From Leptodactylus fallax (taxonomy: Eukaryota > Chordata > Amphibia > Anura > Leptodactylidae), in assembly GCA_947044405.1 (NCBI GenBank), contig CAMRHE010000360.1, positions 1,787,001 through 1,851,000 on the forward strand: a stretch of 64,000 bases of DNA, given 5' to 3'. Shown piece by piece: positions 1 through 50,289 of this stretch. The notes under the pieces were generated by a model. The model did not search any database. It worked only from the letters and a program-made list of their open reading frames with translations, and was not told the DNA's origin. The position numbers and the translations under genes are program-made. Numbering within the stretch: position 1 is the stretch's first letter; each line of letters begins with the position of its first letter.

Positions 1-382
1 CCCCCACGCTTGTCATAAAATGACTTCTACTTACTAGGCAGCCTGTAATAGAAGGATTGTACAATGCATTGTATTAGTGATCGTACCGACCCACAGAATA
101 CAGGTGACATGGCATTTTGGCTGCAGAGTGAACAACGTAAAAATTAAGTCCATAAGAAAGTCGCACCAACACAGTATTTCTCCAATGCCCCCCATTCTGA
201 TTTTTGTCCAGCTTCCCAGTACAATGTACAGAATAATAAATGGTTAAATCATGAAAAACAATTTGTCCCGCCGACATTAAGCCCTCATATGGCTCTGAGA
301 ATGGAAAAATAGAAAAGTTATGACTTTTGGAAGGCGGGGAGTCAAAAACAAAAATAGAAAATAGAAAAATGGCTGCCGTGGG
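1..382. repeat. Dispersed anuran-type repeat fragment
   Basis: No gene is visible. The text 'taagccctcatatggctctg' followed by A-rich sequence and ending 'ggaaggggttaa' recurs in variant form at 26.4-27.3 kb, 33.2 kb, 39.5-40.2 kb and 42.05-42.2 kb, and in the opposite orientation at 14.7-15.1 kb. I recognise the pattern from frog genomes but cannot name the family. Confidence 0.6.
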
Positions 383-851
383 AAGGGGTTAAAAGAAGCT
401 GTTTGGGGCCACTACACTGCCAGCATGCTGTTATAGGGGGTTTAGGGTCTCAAACCTCTATATCATACTGCTGATTGTCGCTGGTATTCTTAGGAATCCC
501 AATTTGAAGACCCCTAGTGTCCGTGGAGATGAGACTGCTCAGGGACTCCAGCGCATGCGCATTGCACGCAGTGAAGCTGAGGCCACTACACTTTTCTTCC
601 CTGCGCATACTCTGCACTTGCAGCACATGTGCAGTGAAGTGGAGTGTACTGACCAACCTTGGCTTCACTGTGTGCAATGCGCATGCGCCAGAGTCCCTCA
701 GCAGAATCATCTCAGAGGAGACCGCGGATCTCCAAGTTTGGATTTCTAAGGATACTGCAGTATGATACAGAGGTTTGGGACACTAGACCTTGGCTTCTTA
801 ATGCATGCTGGTAGTTTGGTGGCCCCAAACATCCTAACAGGTTCCCTTTAA
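383..851. repeat. Long foldback (inverted-repeat, MITE-like) element
   Basis: The sequence pairs with itself around a centre near 620. On the left, 'tttggggccactacactgcc' and 'cgcatgcgcattgcacgcag' match the reverse complements of 'tggtggccccaaacatcc' and 'ctgtgtgcaatgcgcatgcg' on the right. Each arm is roughly 200-230 nt with scattered mismatches and almost no loop. The overlapping open frames are side effects of the palindrome. It lies upstream of, or in the intron before, the PTPRCAP exon. Confidence 0.75.
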
Positions 852-1010
852 TACCAAGGATACCATTGGGCGTCTAATTAATCCCTCTCCACCAATCAGC
901 CGTCAGATCATAGGGTTATAAGGCTGGGTATTTCTCATATAGGATCAGTATCATCTAATGAGCCTCATGACAATGAATTCATCACCGCCATTTCCTCTTT
1001 TTCTACCCAG

Positions 1011-1355
1011 GGGACTCTCTTCGTGGGGTCATGGCTCAGTTTGCTGCCCGTTACACAAGCCTCACGTTCCGATGAGTCCAGTGACAGTACAACGACTGTT
1101 GTCATACTGTTCCTGCTGCTCATCGTGCTCTGCATTGCTCTCGTCCTGGCATGGAAAAGGCTGATCCGCACAGAAGGGGGTGAAGGCTACCATCCTCAAG
1201 AACTGTGGGCGAGAGCTCAGGAGCTCATGCAAAATGTTAAGACTAGATGGAGTCATGGAGAGCAAGAAGATGACACCACGGTGGAGGACAACCAAGATGA
1301 AGATGATGAGGAGGCCGAACTGAAGGACGAAGAACCAGACATTACAGCCTTATAA
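1011..1355 (+). CDS. PTPRCAP: PTPRCAP (CD45-associated protein), terminal coding exon, 5' part missing
   Basis: PTPRCAP is a small single-pass membrane protein that associates with the leukocyte phosphatase CD45 (PTPRC). The exon opens after a good acceptor (pyrimidine run, then 'ctacccag'). It encodes about 115 residues: a hydrophobic stretch fitting the end of a signal peptide, an S/D-rich short ectodomain, a transmembrane segment (TTVVILFLLLIVLCIALVLA), then W-K-R-L and a 'YHP' juxtamembrane motif. A very acidic tail ends D-I-T-A-L before TAA. Human PTPRCAP, from memory, has the same TM/WRRL/YYHP layout and ends in VTAL. At about 206 aa it is longer, so the acidic tail here is much shorter. 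The initiator ATG is not in this exon; the first exon was not found and may lie outside the window. The gene converges on RPS6KB2, as in mammals. Identity is fairly sure; the start is not. Confidence 0.82.
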   Translation, partial: GTLFVGSWLSLLPVTQASRSDESSDSTTTVVILFLLLIVLCIALVLAWKRLIRTEGGEGYHPQELWARAQELMQNVKTRWSHGEQEDDTTVEDNQDEDDEEAELKDEEPDITAL

Positions 1356-2123
1356 CAGGGGCAAAATGAGCCCCACTTCTTAGATGGTGAAATTATTGGG
1401 TACAGTTAGGAAATTGGTTCCCGATGGCCTTGTTTGGTGCTTGTATGATGAATGGATTCTACCATGGCGGATTCTGCCCTGATTTTAAGAGATCTTAGTG
1501 CGGGACCCTGTGGCAAATTGAAAACCAAAACACTTATCAATATGGCTGCCTTTAAAGGGGCTCCTTAAAATTGTTGTGAAATGGCCCACACATACATAGA
1601 ATTTTTCACGTTTGTCCATTTCCCAGTTAAGAAAACCTCTTTAAAATCCTACCCCGACATTGCATGTAGCGTAAGCCGCAGTCCGTTTGGGCCAACCATG
1701 AGTGTTTTGTTTTTCCGGTTTCCCTGAGGTCCCCCCTTTCCCCCAGGAATATTTTTGGGAAACGCAATGTTGTAATAAGCTCCTCTGGATTTGCTCTATG
1801 AAATGTGATGTCACAAGTTGACATGTATCTTAGAATCCGTTGACAGGACAATTGCCTCCTGAGGGACTGTCCAAAAACAATTGACCCCTTCAAAAAGTTT
1901 GTCAAGTACTTGATAATTTAATCAGCAATAGTGACAATTGTGACCTCTGGTGCACAAACAACAGCAGGTTCCGTGTGAAAAGAGATGAGCACACATGGTT
2001 CTTGTAGATAGTAGCGCCCTGCTACTCCCCCGTGACCCCTTGTATGTAGTACTGGTAGATGGAGGTAAATCCCTGACCGGTCTGGTGTATGTCACCGCTC
2101 TGCTTGCTTCCTCCACAGTCTTG

Positions 2124-2322
2124 GTTAGAGATGAGCAAATTTCCAAAAACTAATTTCACACCTGTAGTCTCTACCTACATAGCATTATGGGTGAACCCGC
2201 CTGAGGTCACGTGATCCTCCTGAGAAACTTGTCTGAAATGAATCTCAAAAGTTTCCGATTTACTACTTTTGGGAAAATTGGACGGAATGAAATTTGCAGT
2301 GAATGGATTCGCTCATGTCTAG
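2124..2322. mobile_element. Short MITE with TIRs
   Basis: The left end 'tagagatgagcaaatttcc' pairs with the reverse complement of the right end 'gaatggattcgctcatgtcta', leaving a non-coding element of about 200 bp. The 'agagatgagcgaa' terminus is one I remember from many frog genomes. It lies in the 3' UTR or downstream flank of PTPRCAP. Confidence 0.6.
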
Positions 2323-2527
2323 TCCTGGTCTCTGTGGTCATCATAGCAGAGTTCTGGCTGTTATCCCCAGCAGGGTAGGTAGGGGGCACTATTAGTATTG
2401 ACTGACACATCCTCCTCCGCTCCATTGAAGTAGTTCTTAGTGATATGACGTGTACACGCTGCGCATGCGCTGAGTCTTTACTCCATTATGGGCTAAACTT
2501 TTGCAGGCTTGAAATGTATGTATGAAA

Positions 2528-2533
2528 AATAAA
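2528..2533 (+). terminator. Candidate poly(A) signal for PTPRCAP
   Basis: AATAAA in an A-rich run is the first canonical hexamer I see downstream of the PTPRCAP stop. It implies a 3' UTR of about 1.2 kb that would contain the MITE. An earlier variant signal may be used instead. Confidence 0.35.
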
Positions 2534-3365
2534 AAACATCATGTGGAAATGTTGGATTTGGCAATTTTGTACCAACCTTAGAAGACCAGCTTATGACTCA
2601 AACAGGGGGCGGGGTCTTCTCTATTGTACACAGTACTATAAAAAATACCCCCCATACCAGCAGATGTGCCTTGATGGTACACACACCCCATGTCACTGGT
2701 TAATACTGGTCTCAACAAACTTTTTTTTATATCAACAGCACAAGTGAATATAACAAAAATACTTCTTTTTCCATGTATCTGACTCTTTTCCTGCTAAACG
2801 AACAGCCTCAAATCTCTCTTGAATCCGTCTTGCCTTCCCAAGATGGACTGTAAGCTCACTGAAGCATCACATTACATGTGTCCATAGAAGTCTATGGAGC
2901 AGGAAGAACAGGAGACACAGGAACATAGAGAGGTTTCTGGAGCTAATAGGACGTTTCTAGTTCACCCCAAGTGCTTTATTCACATCAGTACATGTCAGTG
3001 CTTCTCTATAATGTCCTATATGATCCTGCTGATGATTCTGAGAGTTAGGGAACAGAATAGCTGGTTTTTCTCCATGTGTAGTCTATGGGAGACATCACAG
3101 TAGCTGTCAGCTCAGGGGGAACCGAGAATTAGAGATTGGATCCACAGAAGGGAAAACTGCTAAAAAAATGCAGAATACAAGTCATATAATGCCCAGAAAT
3201 AGTGTGACCCCTCATGTACACAAATATGGAAGCTTATCCTAAAAACTTATCTGAATGGTTAGGTACTTTTTTTGGGGTCATTTCTTTGGGGGTGATATAG
3301 GCATAGATCATGTCAGGTGGGACTGTTGTTTGCTTAGTCAGCTGGCCGGTCCTTATAAGCTTTGT
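2534..3365. other. Intergenic, no gene seen
   Basis: Unique-looking sequence between PTPRCAP and RPS6KB2. Open frames are short and lack splice context or recognisable protein. Confidence 0.6.
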
Positions 3366-3665
3366 AGTTAAAGGAGTCTTCCATACTAAACAACTGATGA
3401 CCAATCTTAGGTCATCACTTAAAGATTGGCAGTGGTCTGACACCCTGGCCCCCGCCGATCAGCTCGGGTGAGTGCTACCGCCACTTTACTACTTGCCATT
3501 TTATAGCAGCTGCCCTTGAATGGGACTAAGCTGCTCTGCGGCCATGTGACCCATGAACACGACATCATAAGGTCTATGAAGTAGAAGCTTCAGACAGCTG
3601 ATCTGTGGGGGGTCACAGGTGTCAGGCCCGCATGGATCTTCAACTGATGATCTATCCTAAGGGCC
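3366..3665. repeat. Dispersed frog-type repeat ('ccgccgatcagct' family)
   Basis: It carries 'aactgatgaccaatcttagg', then 'ccccgccgatcagct', 'gaatgggactaagctg' and 'catgtgacccatgaacac', and closes with 'aactgatgatctatcctaag'. The same order of blocks recurs at 12990-13395, with partial copies at 13860-14110 and 39330-39440. The outer blocks are loosely inverted, so it may be a long MITE. Confidence 0.65.
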
Positions 3666-3734
3666 CCCCAGTGCAACCCACCTGTGCCCACCAGGCGCCT
3701 CCTACCTTATGTTGGGTGACTAGAATTATTTTTA

Positions 3735-3815
3735 TTAAAATAACAATAATTTTTATTTATATAGCGCCAACATATTCCGCAGCACTGTACAATTTACAAT
3801 ACACTGCAAAAAAAA
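3735..3815. repeat. SINE-like fragment with 'atatagcgccaacatattcc'
   Basis: The short block 'ttatatagcgccaacatatt' followed by 'ccgcagcactgtacaattta' is a motif I remember as very common in frog genomes. The ends of the element cannot be placed. Confidence 0.5.
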
Positions 3816-4075
3816 AATACCAAGACACATTTTATAAACTGAATTTCATTTTTATTTCCTGCCAGAACGCAGAGCACATGATTTGGCCAGCTTCACGCGC
3901 AGAACGTAACACTGTTAGTAGTCAGTATTGGCTAGCCTTTCCACCAGGTGGCTACACAGTTTCGGTCTATATTTTCAACCCCTGGTATCGGATTCCATAA
4001 TACATAATTGGCCCATAAGTGAAGCCGCAGGTCAATGAGGTGAAAGTAAACAGTTAAAGGGGCTTCCAGAATTGG

Positions 4076-4497
4076 ATCAGAGAATCTTTTGTCACCTCCT
4101 CCACCAACTAAAGTGTGTTCCTCTAATTGGCTCCTCCCAGCACCGTTGGAATTTTCTCTCTAGCCTGCATAATTCCTGAGCCATTTGGTGCCCAATATGT
4201 TAACTAGACTCCCTAATGTCAAGCGGATGGTGTCAGGCAGGTGCAGGCAAGGGGGTGTGACTCAGAGCTCTGACACTGTCTGTCTCTCATTGGAGATCTG
4301 AGTCACGCCCCCTTGCTGTTACTGCCTCACACCACCCACTTGACCTTAGGGAGTCTAGTTAGCTTAACAGGCATCAAAACTAACTGCGCCAGTTGCTCAG
4401 GAATGATGGGGGCTAGAGAAAAAATTCCAACTGTGCCAGAAACAGTGGAGAGGAGCCTTTTAAGAAGTGGAGTTGGTGAAAGGTCCTCTTCAAGAAA
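4076..4497. repeat. Foldback (MITE-like) element
   Basis: A large imperfect palindrome centred near 4275. The left arm blocks 'ttggaattttctctctagcc', 'aactagactccctaatgtca' and 'aagggggtgtgactcagagc' are matched in reverse complement by 'gagtcacgcccccttg', 'cttagggagtctagttagc' and 'ggctagagaaaaaattccaa'. The outer ends ('cacctcctccaccaact' against 'agttggtgaaaggtcc') extend the pairing. No coding potential. Confidence 0.7.
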
Positions 4498-5795
4498 CAA
4501 CATTGCTCTTGTCTACAGGAGGTGGCGCTGTTTCTCAGGGAAGGTCAAGCAATCCTTATATCTAGTCCTGGATAGCCCTCTTATGCGGAGTAGTGTTGTG
4601 AGGCTTCAGTATTAGATACACATCCGTATCTAAGCATTAGACTGTAGTAATAAAATAACATTAGACTCTCTGAGATAATACAATAAATAAATCTATCAGT
4701 TCAGCAGCGTGGCCGCCTATAGCCGTCTCCTATATGTACAGCTCCGCACTATTAACCCTCCATGTGAACATGCACCTGGCTGTAACTGCTCTATGGCGCG
4801 GAGTTATACCATGGCAGAGCATGACGTGTCACAATCCATATATACTGTGAATGGTAAAGATTTAGGACCATGATGCCTTGCAGCAAGTAGTAGCTTCACA
4901 CTTGGCTAGGGGGTAATCATGGGTCTATACTACAGTTAGGTACGACACACCAAAGGACACCAGGAGGCGCTGCAGGGCAGTCACTATTGCACTTCATCCA
5001 TCCATTACTATATGGCGGGTCACCGCTTCCCCTGGATCCGCCCCTTGCGCTCTTCCATGGATATTACGGTATGTGATTCAGCACCATGCTATCTGAGAGT
5101 GCGCCCATCACCACCCAAGATGTTCCTAGGATATTCACGTTTTTTATAGACCTCGGTAGGATTAGGGCATTAACCCATGGACAGGTGATGTTAAAGGGAT
5201 ACTCTGATCTGGGTCCTCGTGTATCTCCAATATAGGGGACCCTTGTCCAATCAGAAGTGAGAGCTGTGAATGGAGAGATGTCCACGCATGAGCGCTTCCT
5301 CCTGAATAGAGCTGCGCATGCGCAGACACCATTAACAGCAGAGGTGGCACCAGTTGGCACAGGGGTCGCGACCCACATTGATAAGGAATTTAGGGCGTAT
5401 CCACATGACCAAGGTGAGAATGTCCCTTAATAAATGGCACAGCTCACTTCATGAAAGGGTTACACTGAAAGCTAACCCGTCACCTCTCCCAACAAGTCTT
5501 TGCTTGTATTCCCCATTAAATAATTCTGGAATTTCTTTTTTTCAACCCTGGTGTGCCATCCCTCTGTTATTCCTCCTGTAAATGTACACATAAACAGACA
5601 CCTGGACGTTACCCTTCGCCTTGGCAATAGTGTTTCTACACAGTCCATCATCACTCATTGCACAGTGTCAGTACATAGAGACATGCCCCATGTCCAGGAG
5701 GAATAACAGAGGAATATCATTTCATAGGAAAGGCAAGAAATGACAACCCCAGGCCTGTCAGGAGAGGCGCGCGGTTCTCTGTTATACTGAAGGTG
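4498..5795. other. Intergenic; MITE-like fragments, no gene
   Basis: No exon is recognised between the foldback and the RPS6KB2 poly(A) signal. An 18-bp perfect inverted repeat (5561-5578 and 5695-5712, 'cctctgttattcctcctg') marks another small foldback. The stretch at 5190-5350, with 'gctgcgcatgcgcag', looks like a dispersed repeat. Short open frames here have no splice context. Confidence 0.5.
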
Positions 5796-5801
5796 TTTAT
5801 T
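5796..5801 (-). terminator. Poly(A) signal of RPS6KB2
   Basis: TTTATT on the plus strand reads AATAAA on the gene strand, about 80 nt past the RPS6KB2 stop. It gives a compact 3' UTR and fits the proposed terminal exon. Confidence 0.65.
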
Positions 5802-5880
5802 TCCCTGAGTGCTCTTATACAGAGCTCGGAGGCGTCTCCAGAGGAGCAGGCTCATCTCATGTTTGGCAGGTCGGTCGGGC

Positions 5881-19087
<13,207 letters not shown>

Positions 19088-19400
19088 TGCATCGGCCCCC
19101 GGAACAAAAAAAGAACGAGAGATTTCCGGGAGCTTGTAAATAGCCAGGACACGCCTGTTTGGTTAAAACATGTCTTCCTGGTGTACTTCTTTAGGATCTA
19201 CAACAAAATGGCGTCAGTTTGCCCAGGCCCCGCCCACTGCCGTAACAACATGGCGCCTTGCATGTGGCGTCATTAGATGCGTCTGTGAGTAACTGCGCAT
19301 GCGCCTCTCTTGTCGGTCTGCTAGAAGCCGATACATATCTAATAATATTATCGTGTCCTGCGGCCGGTGATGTGAGGAGCGCGCCCCCTACTGAGGAGAC
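19088..19400. promoter_or_regulatory. Bidirectional promoter between RPS6KB2 and RAD9A
   Basis: Only 313 bp separate the two start codons, which point away from each other. The interval holds a perfect NRF1-type palindrome TGCGCATGCGC (19294-19304), two YY1-like ATGGCG cores (19205-19213 and 19247-19255) and a GC box GGCCCCGCCC (19226-19235). There is no obvious TATA box. This is the usual make-up of a shared housekeeping promoter. The sites are read from sequence; activity is inferred. Confidence 0.75.
19370..19375 (+). promoter_or_regulatory. Minimal start-stop uORF in the RAD9A leader
   Basis: ATGTGA, a start codon directly followed by a stop, lies 31 nt upstream of the RAD9A ATG. It would be in the mRNA if transcription starts upstream of it. 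Confidence 0.4.
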
Positions 19401-44966
<25,566 letters not shown>

Positions 44967-45231
44967 CATCGTGAATGAACCTTTTGCCTAGCGTATAGTC
45001 GGCCTGTCCAGAATCATGGCTCCAGTACAGAACCTACCACTGGAAATAACACTGCTGTGTCCATGTATGAATTCGACTCTGGATATGTCGCCACAGTGAA
45101 GGGTCATCACGCAGAATGGCACAATGCTTGGAGATGTCGGAGACTCTACATGAAGAATTGTGGGGCAATGCATCAAAGTTACAGGATCAGGAGATGGTCA
45201 AAAATTATATATTTCATTATTGTATTTTTTT

Positions 45232-45237
45232 AATAAA
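45232..45237 (+). terminator. Poly(A) signal of RAD9A
   Basis: AATAAA after a T-rich stretch, about 265 nt past the RAD9A stop, giving a short 3' UTR. Confidence 0.7.
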
Positions 45238-45259
45238 TAACCTCTGAGTGATGCTGGTT

Positions 45260-46290
45260 ATTGTAGTCCTTTGTTCCTATAGTATAACAGTCCACGACAG
45301 AACCAAACCCATGAGATGTAAAACCATCAGGAGGAAGAGTCACCCCATATGTCCAAAATAAACCAAAAAGACCGTGTCCATATGAAGTTTCTTTTATTGG
45401 TCTCCCATGTACAATGTTTTGGTTCTGTGTAGGTTTTTTTTTCTCCTATGTTGTCCTTATACAGTGTTGGTCTTTATCACAACTAAATGTGCCCATCACG
45501 ATAGTCATTATTAGGAGGGTTCACACTGGACTCGCCAAGCACTTTGGTGCACTTTTTGTAGTCAGACTGAATACTGCGGCTTGGCACGTCTCCGAGCACC
45601 CACTACAGCCTTGGGTATCTATCTCAAGCAACTATAGAAGTGACACCTGGTAACTCGCTCACAATCTTCATCATGTAGAACCCAACAACTTTGCTCTGAT
45701 ACGTCATATTATGGGCCGAGTTGTCTACATAGATATTGGAATATCAGGGATGGACAAAACTATGTTGGTACATCAACTAAAAAAATCCATGTTTTGCTCC
45801 CTCCACCTCTTGCGTTCAGAGTATTATTACTTGGTCCTGGATCTTGGAACTGAATGCCCAGAGCCAAATATATCGCTGCATATGACCACATAAGCCTCCT
45901 GAATCTGTCAGACTGATGGCATACAGCCACTGGCCACCTCGCTCCTTGCCAGCGGAGGGTGCAGTCTTGGATGTGGAAAGGGGGGCCTTGCGGTGACTAA
46001 TGGGAGGCGGAAGACCTTCTATAATCTAGTGAGGAAGAGGGAGGCTGTGTAGTCATGCTTTGACCAGTAGTCAGTAGGGGTGGGGAGCTACAATGAATGG
46101 TAAACAATTAAGAGCCTGCTGTGATAGTTGGGACTGCTGTGACTAATATGGAAGCCAGGCGGGGGGAACTGACATCACTACTGGGGAAGTGAGTGGTTTG
46201 AGGGTTTCTGTGACTTCTGAAAGGTATAAGGGCTGTGATTTTTGGGGGAGTGCTGCGGAGAGAGGATTGATATGCTACTTCCCTGTACTA
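45260..46290. other. Intergenic RAD9A-CARNS1, no gene seen
   Basis: Open frames are short and unsupported. PPP1CA and TBC1D10C, which lie between RAD9A and CARNS1 in human (from memory), are not recognisable here. Confidence 0.5.
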
Positions 46291-46295
46291 CCATT

Positions 46296-46622
46296 AAATA
46301 GGGTCTGTCGGTAGGTGTGACCTCCATCATCTGATCGGTGTTGTCACCCTGACCATTGTGATGTTTTCTTTATCCAAATCCATTCAGCCATTCCAAAGAT
46401 ATAAGCCCTGTTAGTGTTGATGCAAGTTAGGGTATGTTAGTCAAGTGGGTGGTACCGCTGAGGTTCCTCTGAGGCGGGGTCTCAGACAATAAAAGGGCTT
46501 ATATCTGTGGAATGGCTGAACAGATTTAGATAAACAAAACACCAAAAAGCTCAGGGTGACAGCGTAGATCAGATGATGGAGGTCATTGGGCCCTTCACAT
46601 CTGGTGACAGGTTCTCTTTAAG
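46296..46622. repeat. Foldback MITE
   Basis: 'gacctccatcatctgatcgg', 'tcaccctgaccattgtgatg' and 'cattcagccattccaaagat' recur inverted in 'tctgtggaatggctgaacag', 'agctcagggtgacagcgtag' and 'atcagatgatggaggtcatt'. The right end 'ggtgacaggttctctttaa' is a terminus I associate with frog MITEs. Confidence 0.85.
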
Positions 46623-47629
46623 TGGGTCTATATTTTGTCTTATATAGTGATGTTGGATTGTGTGGACTCGTTCTGGTACGTTCTGCTTTGTGTGTGTGAG
46701 TACATTATACATATGCCAGGTTTCCCCTCTGATTACAGCCGATCAATAGGGGGCACATTGTGATCGGCTTTTTCTTCATCCCCTTCTAAAAAAGGGATTG
46801 TCCAGAGCGGAGCCCTCCTTTAGCAATAGACCTTTGCTGGTCCTTGTGAAGCATGGGATTTTCCAAAAAAAAAAAAAACAATCAGGCCTTGATAGATAAA
46901 AAGAAATCCAAGGGAGGTTATTTTAGGGAGTCCAGTTTTAACAACAAATTCATCAGAAAATGTCCATAGTGTGTACCCCAAAATCCGTACCTTTTCAGGC
47001 TGCCGCAGTCCCGCAGATCTTCACTTTGTAAACCCTTCTTGCTGTTCATAATGTTTTTATATCATAGACATTACCCATAATTCTCTGCAGCTTTCTCTAT
47101 AAAATACGAGGTTGTTGCAGACTTGCCTCTTATGAGGTGAGGTCAGGGCAGACACAGACACTCCCTGCTCCACTGCTTCAGGTAAGTGCATCCCAACCCT
47201 TCTTTATTCACCCATATTGTTGTCAGCATTTCCTTGGTTTTGGTACATTGTTTCCAGATGGAAGACCAGAAAGAGTAGAAAAATAAAAGCATTAGCTGGT
47301 CAATGAGAAAGGAATAAGAAGTAGTCTCAGAACATTGACAGACCTGGGGAACTCGAGGACCACAGCCAAGGGTACAAAGAGGAAACCAGAAAACATTTTA
47401 CCTCTTCACAGTCCTCCTGGGATTCTACAGACACCCCACACTGTACTGTACTTAACCTCCGCTACCCCCAGATCACCTGCCCCTACCTTCATCCCTCTCC
47501 GGCTGTCAGTGACGTGTCCTCCTGGTATTTATTGCAACTTCCTTTTCTCTGTAGCCTTTCCTCCAGACTTCTATTGATTCTTCTGATCAGTCCTGGCATT
47601 GTTTATCCAGGGTCAGTGACGTCCACGTG
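46623..47629. other. Intergenic, no gene seen
   Basis: Unique-looking sequence with one A-rich run. The 80-residue frame at 47335-47577 lacks splice or family support. Confidence 0.5.
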
Positions 47630-49245
47630 AATGTGACTGTGCTGGATGATATGCTGGTTCTGGTGACCGTAACCTATCTATCTGCAGGGCTGGGGTGATA
47701 TGCTGGTTCTGGTGGCCCTAACCTATCTATCTGCAGGACTGGGGTGATATGCTGGTTGTAGTGACACTAACCTATCTATCTGCAGGGCTGGGGTGATATG
47801 CTGGGGTCTGGTGACAGTAACCTATATCTGCAGGGCTGGGGTGATATGCTGGTTCTGGTGACAGTAACCTATCTATCTGCAGGGCTGGGATGATATGCTA
47901 GTTCTGGTGACAGTAACCTATCTATCTGCAGGGCTGGGGTGATATGCTGCTTCTGGTGACACTAGCCTATCTATCTGCAGTGCTGGGGTGATATGCTGGT
48001 TCTGGTGGCCCTAACCTATCTATCTGCAGGACTGGGGTGATATGCTGGTTGTAGTGACACTAACCTATCTATCTGCAGGGCTGGGGTGATATGCTGGGGT
48101 CTGGTGACAGTAACCTATCTATCTGCAGGGCTGGGGTGATATGCTGGTTCTGTTGACAGTAACCTATCTATCTGCAGGGCTGGGGTGATATGCTAGTTCT
48201 GGTGACAGTAACCTATCTATCTGCAGGGCTGGGGTGATATGCTGGTTCTGGTGACAGTAACCTATCTATCTGCAGAGCTGGGGTGATATGCTAGTTCTGG
48301 TGACAGTAACCTATCTATCTGCAGGGCTGGGGTAATATGCTGGTTCTGGTGACACTAGCCTATCTATCTGCAGGGCTGGGGTGATATGCTGGTTCTGGTG
48401 GCCCTAACCTATCTATTTGCAGGGCTGGGGTGATATGCTGGTTCTGGTGGCCCTAACCTATCTATCTGCAGGACTGGGGTGATATGCTGGTTCTGGTGAC
48501 AGTAACCTATCTATCTGCAGGTCTGGGGTGATACAGTATGCTGGTTCTGGTGACATTAACCTATCTATCTGCAGGGCTGGGGTGATATGCCGGTTCTGGT
48601 GACCCTAACCTATCTATCTGCGGGCCTGGGGTGATATGCAGGTTGCCTTGACACTAACCTATCTATCTGCAGGGCTGGGGTGATAGGTTACTGTCACCAG
48701 AACCAGCATATCTATCTGCAGGACTGGGGTGATATGCTGGTTCTGGTGACACTAACCTATCTATCTGCAGGGCTGGGGTGATACGCTGGTTCTGGTGACC
48801 CTAACCTATGTATCTTCAGTACTGGGGTGATATGCTGGTTCTGGTGACACTAACCTATCTATCTGCAGGGCTGGGGTGATATGCTGGTTCTGGTGACACT
48901 AACCTATCTATCTGCAGGGCCGGGGTGATATGCTGGTTCTGGTGACACTAACCTATCTATCTGCAGGGCTGGGGTGATATGCTGATTCTGGTGACACTAG
49001 CCTATCTATCTGCAGGGCTGGGGTGATATGCTTGGTCTGGTAACACTAACCTATCTATCTGCGGGGCTGGGGTGATATGCTGGCTCTGGTGACACTAACC
49101 TATCTATCTGCATGGCTGGGGTGATATGCTGGTTCTGGTGACACTAACCTATCTATCTGCAGGGCTGGGGTGATATGCTGGTTCTGGTGACACTAACCTA
49201 TCTATCTGCAGGGCTGGGGTGATATTCTGGGTTCTAGTGGCTGAC
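47630..49245. repeat. 49-bp minisatellite, about 33 copies
   Basis: Unit 'ggctggggtgatatgctggt' + 'tctggtgacactaacctatc' + 'tatctgcag'. Variants alternate between 'gacagt', 'gacact' and 'ggccct'. One unit carries an internal 25-bp inversion at 48685-48709. Confidence 0.96.
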
Positions 49246-49249
49246 TCTC

Positions 49250-49570
49250 ATTAAAGGGGTTGTCTGGGGAATAGCAATTTACTTACTTGGTCCTGGGAAT
49301 CGCTAATGATGGTCTGGGGTTTTCGGCGACATCTAGACACCCGGGTCATGTGATCAGACGCAGCGTTCTACCCCCCCAGGTCTGTCTGCCCCCTGCTCCC
49401 CCGATCTAACAGGTAATTAATTACCTGTGAAACGGTGAACGCAGAGCGACTTGTGAGCCATAACGCTGCTTCCGACCACATGACCCGGGATTCTGGCAAC
49501 CTCTCCATTTTCAGCAATCCCTGGGACCAGGTGAGTAAATTACTACATCCTGGACAACTCCTTTAAGGTG
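49250..49570. repeat. Foldback MITE
   Basis: Left end 'taaaggggttgtctggggaa' with 'acttacttggtcctgggaat' pairs with the reverse complement of 'atccctgggaccaggtgagt' and 'atcctggacaactcctttaa'. The centre 'ggtaattaattacctg' is a perfect short palindrome. Confidence 0.85.
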
Positions 49571-50289
49571 AATGGATGCAATCCCACACACAACCTGTGG
49601 ACAAGATATGTCACTGTTTTTTTGGAAGCTAGCAGGCTTTTGTTTTATCTTGTACAGCCCCATTAAGTGACTTGATAACAGCCTTCTGTAGAACTGCTTG
49701 TTGAGTGTGCGCCGCCCTGTAGGTCAATATCTAGTGAGTCATTCAACATTTATAATATTTAACCAGTTTTTTTCCTCATCTCGGTGCTCAATGGTCCAAT
49801 CAATATGGGCCAAGCTGAGGTCGGGGCTTGCTAGGGAGGCGACTTGCCTTTCCTGGACTCCATATTGACACATCCGTGTATGGCTAGGTTCACATATGTG
49901 TTGGAATTTCCATAGGAGAATTTGCCGCAGATTCCACCTAAAATTGTCGGAAACCCGACAGACACCCAGTGAACGCCATTACTGTATAGTCTATGGTGTC
50001 CTCAGGTGTCCGCGAGTAACTGCTTTTTAAGCAGACAGGTTCTGTGTCTATATAATATATATATATTATATATACATTTTGTGTATATTTTTTCATATTT
50101 ATTTGTATATTTTTATATATGTAGTTTATTTATATTATATTTCTATATATTTTTTATTTTATTTTTATTTTCATATTTCATACTCATATATTCACTTGTA
50201 TACTCTTCAGTGCAGGTTCAGATGTTTATGACTTATTGATGAATGTCCAAAAAGTGATAGAAAAGTCTAAAGGTCCCCCCTACACATAG
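49571..50289. other. Intergenic, AT-rich
   Basis: T/A-rich run at 50,050-50,200 ('tatatattatatatacattt'); no gene. Confidence 0.5.

Noticed and set aside
504..765. Overlapping frames around 500-765
   Set aside because: They mirror each other across the palindrome of a foldback element.
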